A stretch of DNA of 64,000 nt from Silene conica (GCA_029255685.2 CM055313.2:77168641-77232640); one strand, 5' to 3'; shown: positions 43,443 through 55,140, counted from the first letter of the stretch. The notes: a model not told the origin generated them from the sequence alone. Numbers and translations: made by a program.

Positions 43443-45187
43443 TTTAGATTTACAGCAGTTTTAATGAACGTGTTCTACACTGAAAGAAGATAAAACAAAA
43501 CCATATAAGCAACTTATTGTTGTGATTTAAGTCTATATTAAATTTGAATTTAAACTCGTAGACTCAAGCATTTATATAATTGATCTCCCTCAAGAATTAT
43601 ACAAACGATCCCAAGACTCAATTTCCGTATATTGATAAGCCCACAGTTTGGCTAATTCCAATCGTTGGAACTCTTGGTCGATAGATTTCCGTATATCATA
43701 TCTATTAGTCCATCTCAGTCACTGGAATATTATCGAGTGACCATGATGTTGAGATAAAATAAATCATCTGTTCCCACTTACCCGACGTAGAAGGGGTCAT
43801 ATTATGCCTACCGACGAAGAAGGGATTCATGGGAGGCTGATTTATAAAGACTAATCTCAATTTTTGGTTATACGAGGAAGACCCCATCAACTTTTATTTA
43901 TCCATATTTAAGTGAACTAAAAACTAGCATTGCGTGAATGAATTAAATAAAGTGATGGCTTTTAAATGACATGTGACATCTGTATTGTCACAGAAAACTA
44001 ACGCGTGACCTCTACATGAGTCAGTTTTCAGGCATGATATAGGTGGTTTGGTTTTTAGGCGGAATATGATGCAAGCTATTATCGATGAAAGCGTAAAGAT
44101 AAATGCAATAAACGTAAATAAAAGTCCTAGTGTGGCCTATCCTACCAAAATAAACATAAAACAACTTGGAATCCACCGTTGGACCCTAGAAGCTTGTCTT
44201 GATGTTTCATCTTGGTCCTTGCAGCGGGAGTGAGCATCCGGTCTCCGTCTTGTCTTTGGTCTTCACAAAATTACTAATTTAAATTACAAAAGTAATCCTA
44301 GATACATTCTAATTTAAATACAAAAGTAATTACATGGCAAAAACCCAAAACGGAGATTCAAGATCTCAAAATTACAAGCAAGATCGTGTCCCATCATTAC
44401 GGTAACACAATCTTCTAAGGCCACACTAAGTTACAACCGTTTGCAAAAATTAAATACGTTATTGAAAGCATTCAAGGCATTCACAAGACGATAAATAAAA
44501 TGCATCAACTAAAAACAATTTATACATGACATAATACCGTTATTATGATTAATAAATTTATACCAAACCACCTTTTAAGATTAAAATTATGTGATTATAC
44601 TGCTTTAATCACCAATTTTAATAAACATATAATCCATTATTTTAAACTGTTTTAAAACAATATGTATCAAACGAGGGTGAACCGTTTCACTAAATAATAT
44701 ACTATTTCCGTATACAGTATATTATTTTAAGCCATGTGAAAATAAGAAAACAAGTTATTTTCGAAAATAAACACCCCGAAACGAGAACACTCGATCGAGT
44801 AACAGGGGCACTCGATCGAGTGTCAGGGTCACTCGATCGAGTGCAGCAGGGCTCGATCGAGTGGCTCGTAAAATTGCAAATCGCTGCACTTTTAAATTAA
44901 AACGAGTTTATAACTTGGATTTAAAACTTGTAAATCATATATAAACAACAACAAAAGATTTACATATTGCTAAAAATATCGATTAATTAATAATATGCAA
45001 ATTATAATCGAAAAACAAGATCGATTTCTCACAAAAATCACACGCACAAGCCTGGTACGAGGGCACTCGATCGAGTGCAACAGGGACTCGATCGAGTGCC
45101 TAGGCAGATTGCACGGTTTTCAACAATTTTAAAACTTATGAAAGACACAATTGTAAAATTTTCATGGCCTAAGGCTCTGATACCACT
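43443..45187 (-). other. 5' untranslated leader of the young copia element
   Basis: The 1.7 kb leader between 5' LTR and gag has no supported ORF. It holds six copies of a 12-bp palindrome (44789-45097, separate entry), a primer binding site at 45173-45185 (minus strand TGGTATCAGAGCC) and AT-rich sequence. Such a long leader is unusual for a compact copia element. Confidence 0.8.
44789..45097. repeat. Six ACTCGATCGAGT palindromes spaced about 21 bp
   Basis: Copies start at 44789, 44810, 44831, 44851, 45065 and 45086; the fourth begins GCTCGATC. Within each cluster the spacing is 20-21 bp, with CAGGG-like spacers. The palindromes could bind a dimeric protein or form small hairpins in leader RNA. 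Function is unknown. Confidence 0.93.
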
Positions 45188-46185
45188 TGTGAGGAATAAA
45201 ACGCGTATTCACCCTAAATTTGCAGGATTATAATGAAATATACAATTGAGAATATCGTCATAAGATTAAAAACATGAGAAAAGAAGTACAACCTTTAGTC
45301 CTCGCGCAAAAGGCCTAAGAACAGGAATTAATGCAAATTCCCTCCTATAACTTGCACCCAAGACTTAGTTTGAGACGAGGCCGCGTGTGCTAGAAATCCT
45401 CTCCAATTGCCTTGCAATATAGGGAGAGCCCTTGAGGTTTTAGATGTGAGATCTGAGGTTTTGGGAGAAGAGTGCTCTCAAAACCCTAATTTTCTTTGAG
45501 AATAATTTAACAGTGTGCCAAGAGTAACTGACATAAGGAGAAAGACTCTCCTTATGTAGCTCTTGATTTCGGCCGAAACAGGGTTTGGGTAGGAGTGGGC
45601 TTTCCACTCTTACCTTATCCGAATGCGTGATTCGACCCATTTAGCTTTAAGTTGTTCGCGGGTTTTATTTATAAATCGTAACATGTTATCAGATATTAAT
45701 ACAGTCGATATATTAATAACGGTCTGATAAAATACGATATTGTATAATTACCTAAATTAATATAACTGTTTATATTAATTCGCGAATACAATATTTAATT
45801 AAATATAACTGTTTATATTTAATTTACGAATTAATCTTGTAATCCGTATTAGCTAAAATTATTTAATCCGTATTAAATAATAATTCTCAACAACTTATTG
45901 ACTAATTTAATAGTCAATACCTCTGACTAACTGTTTAGTCGTATCCGGCAAAATGTGACTGTATTTTCATACCTTCACATCTCTCAAACGTGTCCTATAG
46001 GTGTGACGTATAGGGACCAGTTGACCACCGCCATCCGTATGACAATAACGTCAAACTTATCTAGCAAGCCAACCGTTATTGATAAACGTGGATCAACTGG
46101 TAATAATACAGAAGTATGCCCTTGTGATCCTTAAAGAGATTTAATAAGTCATTGTACTTAATTGTCAAGGACATCAGCCCCAACA
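45188..46185 (-). repeat. 5' LTR of the young copia element
   Basis: This 998-bp LTR pairs with 37551-38548. It should carry the promoter, read leftwards. Confidence 0.96.
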
Positions 46186-46190
46186 GCTTA

Positions 46191-46682
46191 GTACTATTTA
46201 CATTTCAAATGTAAACAATTCATATGTTCTTATTATTTTACGAAATGCGGTACACTACGAATAAGACGGGTTTTTACGCTTCAATTCGTGCGTGCCAAAA
46301 GAGAAGACGATTTTACAAGAAAATAGATTTTGACAATTATTTTCAGAAAACTAAAGTGACTGTTTTGCACATTACTTGAAAACATTTTTCTCGTACTAAA
46401 AAACTCCATGTGGTACAGACATGGACTGTTGCATGACAAAGCTAACACTTGATTTTAACGAGGATGTTCCACTTACTCTTACATTTGTGACTTAGGTTAC
46501 AAGGGGATGTTCTTGACTTGTGTTGTTCTTCTTGATCATGTTTGAAACATAATGGATGATCTCTTTGTTGCCTTTGTTCTTCAATCCATTTGCTTAGCCT
46601 TGAATACTCAATTCATGCTACTTAAGAACAAACAATTAATATTAACAAGAACTTGTCATCATCAACTTAAAATGTTCCAACA
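46191..46682 (-). repeat. 5' LTR of the Sirevirus element, right part
   Basis: It matches 28048-28539 with four differences noted and ends GTTCCAACA, the outer edge of the element. Confidence 0.95.
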
Positions 46683-47760
46683 TTGGGTCCAACAGGAAGG
46701 AAAAAGCAACAAGTGGAAGCCCAAGTAATAGAGGAAATATCTTAAAATATAAATCTGGGTTAAAAAACAGGCAAAACCTACAGTCCTATTTTTCGCAACT
46801 ACTCACGAGATTCCAGGATCAGGACCAGGAACTTGACCTAGTTCTGCAGCCTATACAAGCAGCAACAAAAGCGAAGATAAGACACACAAAATTTTATACA
46901 TTTACTTAAGCAAATTCTTATCTTAAGCTTCACAATTGTACTCGTATTCTCTCTCTCTCGATTTTAATGCAAAAGTTGGTGGGATTGTCTCCCCTCGCGG
47001 TTGTTTCCCACATTGGGTTTTTCCGCGTCACCAAAAGCACTTCGTGTCGTTTTCTCTCTTATGTTCTTATTTTTTTTATAAGCGCACAATCCAATTGGTT
47101 GTCACTTTAACCCACACATCACATAACGTAATTAGGTACATATTTTACCAAAACAATTTGGCGCCCACCGTGGGGCAAAGTGATTATTCCAATCTCTCCG
47201 TCTTCCTAAGAACCACAAATCATGTCTGGTACCAAGCCCAATCCATCTAGTTCATAGAGCACGCTTGTGCTGACCACTGGAGCCAGGTCGTCCATACCCG
47301 CAGGTCCAGTCATCGCACCACCAACCTCTAGCCAGGCACCGTCTGCCCCTCCCAGAGTCTTGCCTCAACTCGCCAAACCCTCCCAGATGCCAAAAACAGT
47401 CCTTGCCTCGACCCCGCAAAAGTAGAGAAGGGAAAACAGCCCTAGCAGCCAGCAGAAGCCTAGCCTTAGAGCCACTGTTAGAAGGAGTTAGCAAGCCATC
47501 AGAAGCTGGAGGCCCAGATCCGATGCAGATAGTAGCCCATGGAATGAGCGCCTTGTAGAATGCCATTAAGAGCCTGAAGAAGGAAACCCTGGACCTGCGA
47601 GCCCAGATCGCAACAGTAGTCCACTCTGCATCAGCACACAGTTCAGGACCAGAGCAGACTCTCAACATTCTAGGGAGCAGAGGACTACCGTGACCAAATC
47701 CCTCAGAAGTAGTTACCAGATTGGATCTAGAGGGCGTGACCCCAAACAAGGACCCATAAC
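46683..47760 (+). mobile_element. Fragment of a TAT/LARD-like gypsy element: LTR end, primer binding site, decayed gag start
   Basis: The part up to about 47155 (ending TTACCAAAACA) looks like an LTR end. It is followed by TTTGGCGCCCACCGTGGGGC (47157-47176), a primer-binding-type sequence commonly seen in TAT/Ogre and large non-coding LTR elements. An ATG at 47224 begins MSGTKPNPSSS-like and stops after 12 codons. The proline-rich stretch to 47750 looks like decayed gag; the minus-strand ORF here is its shadow. Confidence 0.6.
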
Positions 47761-47832
47761 CCCTCTGCTCGAATTATAGGAATATTTCATAAATTTTCAT
47801 TAAAGCATTAATCTAATTAATACTGGCAAGGA

Positions 47833-48783
47833 TTATATCAAAAGACGATATGATACAAAAACTATATTGCCCACCAGATTAGCTTCCACAACCATGGCAG
47901 CAATGACATCATCAGTCACAGCAACATTGGCTTCAGCAGTTTTCTTCTCGGTACATTGATAGGCTTTATGACCCGATTTTCCGCACACATAGCAGATCAT
48001 AGGACCCTTAGATTTCTGAATTTTGGGTACAGGTTTGGTATGCTTCCCTGAACCATTCTTAGCATTCTGACCCTTAGCTTGACCCTGACCAGCCTTAGCC
48101 TTCCCCTTACCCTTGAACTTATCTTCATTTGAAGACCCACCAGTTTCAACAAGATTAGCTTTGACGGTAGTAAGGGAAAGTTGGACTGACTTATCTTTAC
48201 GATGCTTGGCTTCTTCAGTCCTCATGTGGCCTACTAACTCTTGAAGGGACAAGTCTTTCTTTTAATGTTTCAAATGGTTCCTATATTCATTCCAGGAGAG
48301 GGGGGGGGGGGGGGGGGATTTTTCTAGCAAGACATTAGCTAAAAAGATTTCATCCAGTTTAATTCCTTCATTGGTGACATCAGCGCACAAGTTCTCATAG
48401 ACATGAACTTGTTCCATAATAGGTTTGTCATCTACCATTTGAAACTCAAGCCACAGCCCGACGACATACTTCTTTTTACCCACATCATCAGCCCCATATT
48501 TTTTGTCTAGTGATTCCCAAATGGTCTTAGCAGATTTGTGGACCATAAATAAGTCAAACAAATTATTGGTCATATGATTAAGGAGATGACACCTAGCCGT
48601 TTTGTTATCCTTATCATGTTTTTTAACAGACTCCTCATTTGACTTATCTTTAGCAGACTCGGTACTAACGATAACAGGGGATGGCGGGTCAGAAAATAGA
48701 ACATAGTCGATGTCTAATTGTTCAAAAAACATAAGTAATTTTTGAGACCATCTCTTATAGTTCAGACCGTCTAAAGGTTCCAA
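47833..48783 (-). pseudogene. Ty1/copia gag remnant with poly-C tract
   Basis: The frame from 48783 has copia gag features (MEPLDGLNYKRWSQKLLMFF, KTIWESLDKKYGADDVGKKK, YENLCADVTNEGIKLDE). After residue ~155 a run of about 18 C (minus strand; 48301-48318 on plus) encodes PPPPP and probably shifts the frame. A TAA follows LKH at 48262, then the same frame continues with SLQELVGHMRTEEAK and a CCHC knuckle (CYVCGKSGHKAYQC) to 47833. Pol is absent. Confidence 0.87.
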
Positions 48784-49620
48784 CTTTGATAAATCAGGAA
48801 CTCATTTTGACAGCGACATTGTTACAGCAATAAAATAGTTTTCAAATTGTTGGAATAGATGCTGTAACAACAAAAAACCAGTAACGGAAAAAACGAAGAG
48901 AGATCATAGAACAGAACCGAAATGAAGTAGTAACGTGGTAGAGACCACTACCTTGAAAACTATTTTCCGGTACGACCGTGGTGGCGATCAGCTAGTGCCG
49001 GTAGTTCCCCAAGGATAACACTACAACCTCCACGCAGTTACGCCCACTCGATTATGTGAGGCTTGGAACGAAATAAGCTTTACCCAGAAATTATTAGAGC
49101 ATTTTGAATAGCAGAGAAAGAGAGAAGAGAAGAGATGAGAGTGAGTTTTGATGTGAATAAACGAGAAGGGTGTTGCTCTATTTATAGTAAAAATAGAGCA
49201 ACAAACGAGCAAAAATCTGCTCCACAAATTAGAGGTCAAAAGACGTGATTAGTGGAGGAAGACCAGCGCCCACTAACAGTCATATTGACCGATTCCCATA
49301 CCAGTTTGTTACACACTCTCACAGGCCCAAAAAGGTAAAATGTGGCCTTTGGCCCGCACCGCAGGTGCTCAACCCAAACCCAAACCCGAGCTCGAGCCGG
49401 GCCTAACCGGCACGCGCGCGTGTGTGTGTTTGTGCTCATACCAACAGGCCCAACACTCACCACAAAAGCCTCCTTTGACCAATCTCTTAACCCATAGAGA
49501 GAGGGAGTCAATATAAACAATAGAGCAGTGGAGTTTCCCACCGATGTGGGACAAACTCTTACTCAAATATTGAGTTTGTTGGTTTCTCAAGCATTACTAC
49601 CAACATTCTCAATCAAAGAA
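48784..49620 (-). other. Probable leader/LTR of the copia gag remnant
   Basis: On the minus strand this contains TTTGTCCCACATCGGTGGG (about 49536-49554), a motif common in plant retroelement LTRs, followed by a GT/GC-rich microsatellite (about 49410-49432). I could not define LTR ends or a primer binding site. The small ORFs here are not supported. Confidence 0.4.
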
Positions 49621-50433
49621 TTTAGGCTTCAATCGGGCGTTCTCGTGGGAAGACCCTGGTAAAGCAGTAGGTAAGTGAGTCATTTATAGGTCGTAAACGT
49701 CAACAATATCTAAACCGAGGCTACGCTAGTGTTGGAAATCATAGAGAGACATCTTAACCACTAGAAGCTGCTTTCATATCGCATGACAGAGATTCACTTA
49801 TACTTGTAATCAAGACAAAGGAGCTCCACTGTCATTTTTTCTTCGGAGTGGGAGAGGAAAGTGGTGGAATTCAAGGAGAATTGAATATAGAGAAAAAAAA
49901 AAAGAAAATTGGGGAGATAAAATAAAAAGGGTAAAATGGTCATTTCGTACATGAAAGAGTAAAACTCGTGCATGAATGAGCATCACCCTTAAAAAATAGG
50001 TAGTGATTGACCTAAATGGAAAAGTAGAGGAATAATTTTCAATTTTACACTAAATGCATTATAATGTTATGTAATATTTATCCTTTTATTTAGCAAGATG
50101 AATAAATTTATAATGCTAAAAGTCTTAAATATTATATTTGCATTTATATGACTAAAAAAATAAGACAATCATGATATGGAGCTTTATCTAATACAGTATT
50201 TGGAACAAGACCTTCAAATTCCACTAACCAGCCCCTGTGCTGTCTTAAAAACAGATAAATGTTCTGGGTTAAAATATGAGAACCTATTGCCTAATTTGAG
50301 CTTGCTGAACATTTCCTGAGAGAGCAACAAAGTTATCCCTAACTTTTTATTCAATATAATCTTAAAAATATACCAGACTCATCCATACCAAAAAAAAAAA
50401 CAGCTAATAAGAAACCATAAGTCAATTCCATGA
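49621..50433. other. Unassigned AT-rich stretch
   Basis: It contains a poly-A/G run near 49892 and other low-complexity sequence. I see no gene, terminal repeat or conserved domain. Confidence 0.4.
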
Positions 50434-52332
50434 TCCTATATATAAAAGCAAAAACCACAGTGCTTATGTGTCGCACTGTGGTTGAGAGTACAATATTTTT
50501 TTATTTTTTTCAAGTGTGCCCCACATTGTTCCACACCTTCTCTACCTTCTTTTTTGTGCTTTAATTGAGAGAATCCACATTTTATAAATTATACTCTAGA
50601 GAATCCACAATCAAGTTGAAAGCCGAATATGCGACTGTTATTAATTACAATATATATGATACAAAAATTGAAACTATAAAAAAATACTTCGTTAAAATAA
50701 TAAAAATCAACTAGATGAAAAATATATGAAAAATTTTCCATGAAAAAAAATCATGTATTACTCCCTATGACACATCTATATAATATAAAAGGCGACATTA
50801 ATAGAAAAAATATTCACGAATTAGAAAAAATTGGAACTCAGAAAAATAGAAAACAATTTACTTAAAATATTTTTAAATTAATCGATCAACAATAAAATAT
50901 GTAAAAAAAATGCAAGCAAATTAATATTTAGTCTTGATGACTAGAGTCGAAAATAATACATACTATTAAAAGCATCATGACTAGAGTTGAAAATAATACA
51001 TACAATTAATTCTTTGGCAAGTTTGCCTATAACGGACTATATTATATATATAGACCTTTATATAAAATATTTGAGATACACATCTAATAAAAACATTGCG
51101 ATTTTGCTTAAATTTAGTCTGAGTGAACATTATTGTTTAAGATGAAGCATTATTGTTTAAGATTTTTAGTAGTATATATCGTTTTTATTTAAAATAACTA
51201 TATCACATTCATATTGAATATACTGAGATTTAACACTTAAAATCAACACACCGTTACATTATTGTTTACTTTTTAATTGCTATATATTTATAGCATAATA
51301 TCACGGGTTGACTATTATACAATTTCTAAAGCATATGGTCAAAATTTTCACTTTAGAAATGTAGGGGTGAAATTTTAATTTCAAAAGTACAATGGACAAA
51401 ATTTTTGTTTTAAAAATGGACGGGTCAAAATTTCATTTTAAAAGTGCATGGATCTAAATTTTCATTTTAAAATGCACGGGTAAAAAATTCATTTCAAGAG
51501 TTCATGGAACTGAAATTTCGTTTTAAAAATGCACAGGTCAAACTTTCATTTCAAAAGTACATAAATCTAAATTTTCGTTTTAAAAAATGCACAATTTAGA
51601 CCAATGCACTGGTCAAAATTTCATTTCAAACGTACATGAGTCTAGATTTTCGTTTTAATAATGCACGGGTCAAAATTTCATTTTAAAAGTGCATGAGACT
51701 AAATTTTCGTTTTAAAAATACATTGGGTCGTAATCTTCACTTGATTCCGTTTCACTAATTAACAATTGGGTACTACATGAAAAATGGTGTCTAAATTTTC
51801 ATTTAAAACGTGCGTAGATTAAAATTTTCATTTTAACCTTGCACAAGTTTGACTAAATGAAAAACAAGTTTAATATTTTGTCCTCTGCAATTGTTCTGGC
51901 CGATTCAATTTTATTAATTTTGTTTTATTTTCATCCAAATAATTTTGTTTGATAGGTTAGTCGAGTTTTTCTCAAATCGCTTGAATATTAAGATAGAGTA
52001 GTAACTCAACTTTAACTAACAAAAAGATATCATACTACAATAACTACATGGTCAGTTGACATTGATGCATTATTTACGTTAATTACAAATAAAATTTATA
52101 ATATCTAAAAATTTAAATACAATTTCATAAATCAATATTTAGATTGGTAATTTAAAATTCATTAAAATATAGAGAGATTTTATTGTTTTATTTTAGAACT
52201 TTATATTTTAAAATAAATAACTTTAAAATATGATAATTAATCAATTATTATAAAATTTATCTTATATATTCTTTCTTAAAGAATCTTTTTGAAACTAACA
52301 AACCCGTGCAGTTTGCACGGGTATAAGACTAG
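50434..52332 (+). mobile_element. Non-autonomous Helitron
   Basis: The 5' end is TCCTATATATAAAAGC following an A; the 3' end is CTAG followed by T, i.e. insertion between A and T without target duplication. A perfect 9-bp hairpin (ACCCGTGCA-GTT-TGCACGGGT, 52302-52322) lies 6 bases before CTAG. These are the textbook Helitron termini. The 1,899-bp interior has no Rep/helicase. It contains tandem ~60-bp repeats at 51340-51730. It lies directly downstream of P450-3's 3' flank. Confidence 0.88.
51340..51730. repeat. Degenerate ~60-bp tandem repeats inside the Helitron
   Basis: About six units follow the pattern GGGTCAAAATTTCATTTTAA then AGTGCATGGATCTAAATTTT then CGTTTTAAAAATGCAC. Copies differ by 10-20 percent by eye. 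There are no identical spaced repeats as in CRISPR. Confidence 0.8.
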
Positions 52333-52640
52333 TTCTTAATAAAACAATAAACTTTCCTGAACTAATAACTAAGCTAGGACACGACTTCTTTTAGGAAAAA
52401 AGTCTTGACACCTCTTCCTTGGGCGCCATGTAATATGATTAACAGTCGTTGTAATCTGATCAATATTGTCATTGGAACTGTCTTTGGACTTTCATCTGAG
52501 CACTGATTGAGATCGTTCTTTTTGGATGATCAAGGAATCTTCATATGCACCAGATATTATGCGATATCTTACATTTAACACACCCTATACTATATAATGT
52601 ATATGCAATATGCACACTTTTTTTTGCGGCACCTAGTGAC
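52333..52640. other. 3' flank of P450-3, shared with P450-2
   Basis: From about 52400 it matches 25140-25439, including CACCTCTTCCTTGGG, TTATGCGATATCTTAC and TATGCAATATGCACAC. It likely contains the 3' UTR. Confidence 0.75.
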
Positions 52641-54265
52641 CTAGTTAATCGAATATGGGGTTGGAATAGCCACAAGAGGATCTCGCCTACGCAACGAGAT
52701 GCCAAAACTTTCAGACATGAAACAATCTCCATTTACCTCACCGGGCAATTTCCAATTGAATTGGCCAACAAGATTCGCTAATGTGAGCTCTGCTTCAACA
52801 TTAGCAAAAGCAACCCCGGGGCAGCCTCGCCTGCCTGCACCAAACGGAATGAATTCAAAGTCACTTCCCGAATAGTTGATAAATCTCTCTGGTCGGAACT
52901 CCTCAGGTTCTTCCCCATAGGCTGGGTGACGTTGTATTGCCCACGCATTGATGATAACTTGTGTCCCGGCAGCAATATCATAGTTTCGAACTCTTACATC
53001 TTGAGAAGATTCTCTTAATAGTAGAAACGGAAGTGGAGGATGGAGCCTTAGTGACTCCTTGATCACGGCCTTTAAATACATCATATCCTTCAAATCATTC
53101 TCGTCGATTAAGGTTTTTCCTTTGAGAAATCCCCTTACTTCTTCTTGCAGCTTCTTCAAGACATAAGGGTGGATAAACAGCTCTGACATTGTCCATTCGA
53201 GTAGCGTTGCAGTTGTCTCTATTCCTCCGACAACCATATCCTGTCCAGGACATAAACTCAAAACTCAAACTATAAAGTTGAATTAGTAAAATCGAGGCAA
53301 ACATGAAAAACTAGCGAACCAAACTGAAAACAAAATTTCATGATTGCATTTACCATAAGGAGTGCTTTAACGGTGTACTCGTCAATTGACGAGTCATGAC
53401 TCTGAATTTCAAGCAGAACGTCGACCAAGTCCTGAGTTTTATCCCCTTTGATACGTTCATCATTAAACCCACTTATATGCTCCTCAATTCTCTTGTGGAT
53501 GAAAGATTTCAGTAAACTGGCAATTTTCCTTGCCTTGAAAAATACACCGTTAAACTCATCAATCCAACCCAACCAAGGTATAAAATTTCCGATACTGAAT
53601 GAGGCATGTACCTCAGAAAACTCACTCAAAAGTTGTCCAAAATTCTCTTCTTCATACTTTTTCCCAAATGACACCCTGAACACGACATCACTCGCTATCT
53701 TTGTGAAACTGTCAGACAAATTTAGTAGCGCATTGGGTTTAGACTTCTTGACACTTTCAACCATGAGCCCAACTTCTTCTTCCCTGATCTTTCTGAAGGA
53801 ACGAACTTTTTTATTGCTTAGCATATTCAAGGAACAAATCCTCTTCATCTTCCTCCAATGCTCTCCATACTTTCCAAGAGCTACGTCCTTACCATTATCA
53901 ACGAGCAAGGACCCAATCTTAGAGTAAGGTCGACTAGCAAACGCAATGTCATGGGTTTTCATGATATCCTCTGCCCCAGTAGCAGATGACACAACAAGAG
54001 TAGGATTGCTGCCAAGGTGGAGCAACATAAGGTCTCCATATTGTTGAGATAAGGATCTTAAGGAGCGATGTGGTAGTGTGTCACGCCGGAGAAGGTTGCC
54101 TATAATGGGTAGCTTTGGTGGCGATGGCAATTTCGCTGTTTTGGTTGCAGTAGTGGTGGTGTATGGCCGTATGTAGAATAAAATAGTGAAACTTAGGAAT
54201 GAAAGAAGAGCTAGATGATGAAAAGGGAGTTTGTCTAGGAATTGTACTACTACCATATTTTCCAT
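52641..54265 (-). CDS. Cytochrome P450, CYP71-type (P450-3)
   Basis: Exon 1 is 54265-53354 (304 codons) and exon 2 53240-52641 (199 codons plus stop), with a 113-nt GT-AG intron; 503 aa. I chose the ATG at 54265 (MENMVVVQF) because P450-1 starts identically; an in-frame ATG at 54298 would add 11 residues. Motifs: membrane anchor, LPSPPKLPIIGN, KYGEHWRKMKR (C-helix), GGIETTATLLEW (I-helix), ESLRLHPP (ExxR), FRPERF and FIPFGAGRRGCPG. A glycine replaces the tryptophan of HPAYW seen in the paralogues. It is most similar to P450-2 and then P450-1, all on the same strand. The substrate is unknown. Confidence 0.95.
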
Positions 54266-54298
54266 ATTTTCTGATTTAGTTGCAGTAGACTGTTGCAT

Positions 54299-54470
54299 TA
54301 CCTGTATTTATAGGAACATATAAATGTTATTTTTGTCAAATTATGGTGGCAAACTGGCAACATCAATTTGGTCAGGTTATCTCAGCCTTATACGGACTAC
54401 TCACCTGATCAATGATCATCATAATTACACGACTTTGATAAGGCCGATCATATACCTGTATTTATGTCGT

Positions 54471-54529
<59 letters not shown>

Positions 54530-54914
54530 ACGTTGAAAATATTAGCACAAATAATTTCAAGCTTGTTCCATTTTCTAAAAGTAATCTCAAATGCATTGTA
54601 TATTGTACAACATACCTGCTAAGGAATTAATGATTATATCCAATAGGCTTTATAACTTCATTTAAGTGCAGTAAATTGGTGACTTGTGTGTTATACACTA
54701 ACAACGGAGGTCTGAATATCACGGCCAATTAATGTAATCAAGTAGCATTGTTGATTGTCAGGTGCTATTCGAAGCCGGTCTTTTAATAATGTCTTAGGCG
54801 GAATTTTGACATAGTTAACTAGTTTAGTCATATCTAATGAAATAAGGGGTCGAGTGGCACGCACATGGAAATTGAATTGCTTAATATTATGTATATTGTA
54901 AATTAATAAATATT
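54299..54914. promoter_or_regulatory. 5' flank of P450-3
   Basis: Duplicated in part upstream of P450-1 (14521-14900). It includes an (AT)26 microsatellite at 54474-54525, about 0.2 kb upstream of the ATG. No other element is certain. Confidence 0.65.
54474..54525. repeat. (AT)26 microsatellite
   Basis: An uninterrupted AT dinucleotide run in the P450-3 promoter region. Its length is probably variable between individuals. Confidence 0.97.
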
Positions 54915-55140
54915 CCCTTTTGAATATCACTTTTTTAAAAAAAATCTCTTTTTATAAACTTTTTATTAATTTACTCCCTTAAATGTTCTCACGTCAAAAA
55001 TTACACCCATTTTCACATTTCGTTGACATATTCCGTCAAAATTTTTATAAACTTTTTTGACCTGTGAACATTTGAAGGGAGTAAAATAAGAAAAAGTTTA
55101 TAAAAATGAGTTTTTGTTTTTTTCTGAAAAGTGGTAAATA
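54915..55140. mobile_element. Foldback MITE upstream of P450-3
   Basis: The left arm (TTTTATAAACTTTTTATTAA, TTTACTCCCTT, AAATGTTC) is the imperfect reverse complement of the right arm ending near 55140, over roughly 90 bp. It has no ORF. A target duplication was not resolved. Confidence 0.6.

Larger units (their letters stand above)
37551..46185 (-). mobile_element. Young, nearly intact Ty1/copia element nested in the Sirevirus LTR
   Basis: This 8,635-bp element has two 998-bp LTRs (37551-38548 and 45188-46185) with TG...CA ends and about 5 differences. The 5-bp target duplication GCTTA is perfect (37546-37550 and 46186-46190). Removing element and one GCTTA restores a 1,383-bp Sirevirus LTR exactly. 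A single uninterrupted gag-pol ORF lies on the minus strand, with a tRNA-iMet primer binding site and polypurine tract in place. It may still be mobile. Confidence 0.96.
27157..46682 (-). mobile_element. Sirevirus-type Ty1/copia retrotransposon (with a nested copia element)
   Basis: Read on the minus strand: 5' LTR (36660-46682, interrupted), primer binding site, gag (36596-34614), pol (34566-31294), env-like ORF (about 30919-28953), polypurine tract, 3' LTR (27157-28539). A separate third ORF after pol and an order of integrase before RT mark it as Ty1/copia of the Sirevirus group. Without the nested 8.6 kb element it is about 10.9 kb. The two 1,383-bp LTRs differ at about 6 positions. Target duplication cannot be checked because the left side is rearranged. 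Confidence 0.92.

Noticed and set aside
47252-47749. 165-aa minus-strand ORF
   Set aside because: It lies antisense to a proline-rich decayed gag on the plus strand and has no recognisable domain.
51340-51730. Regularly spaced repeats that might suggest a CRISPR-like array
   Set aside because: The units are contiguous, degenerate and AT-rich, with no constant repeat plus unique spacers, and lie inside a plant Helitron.
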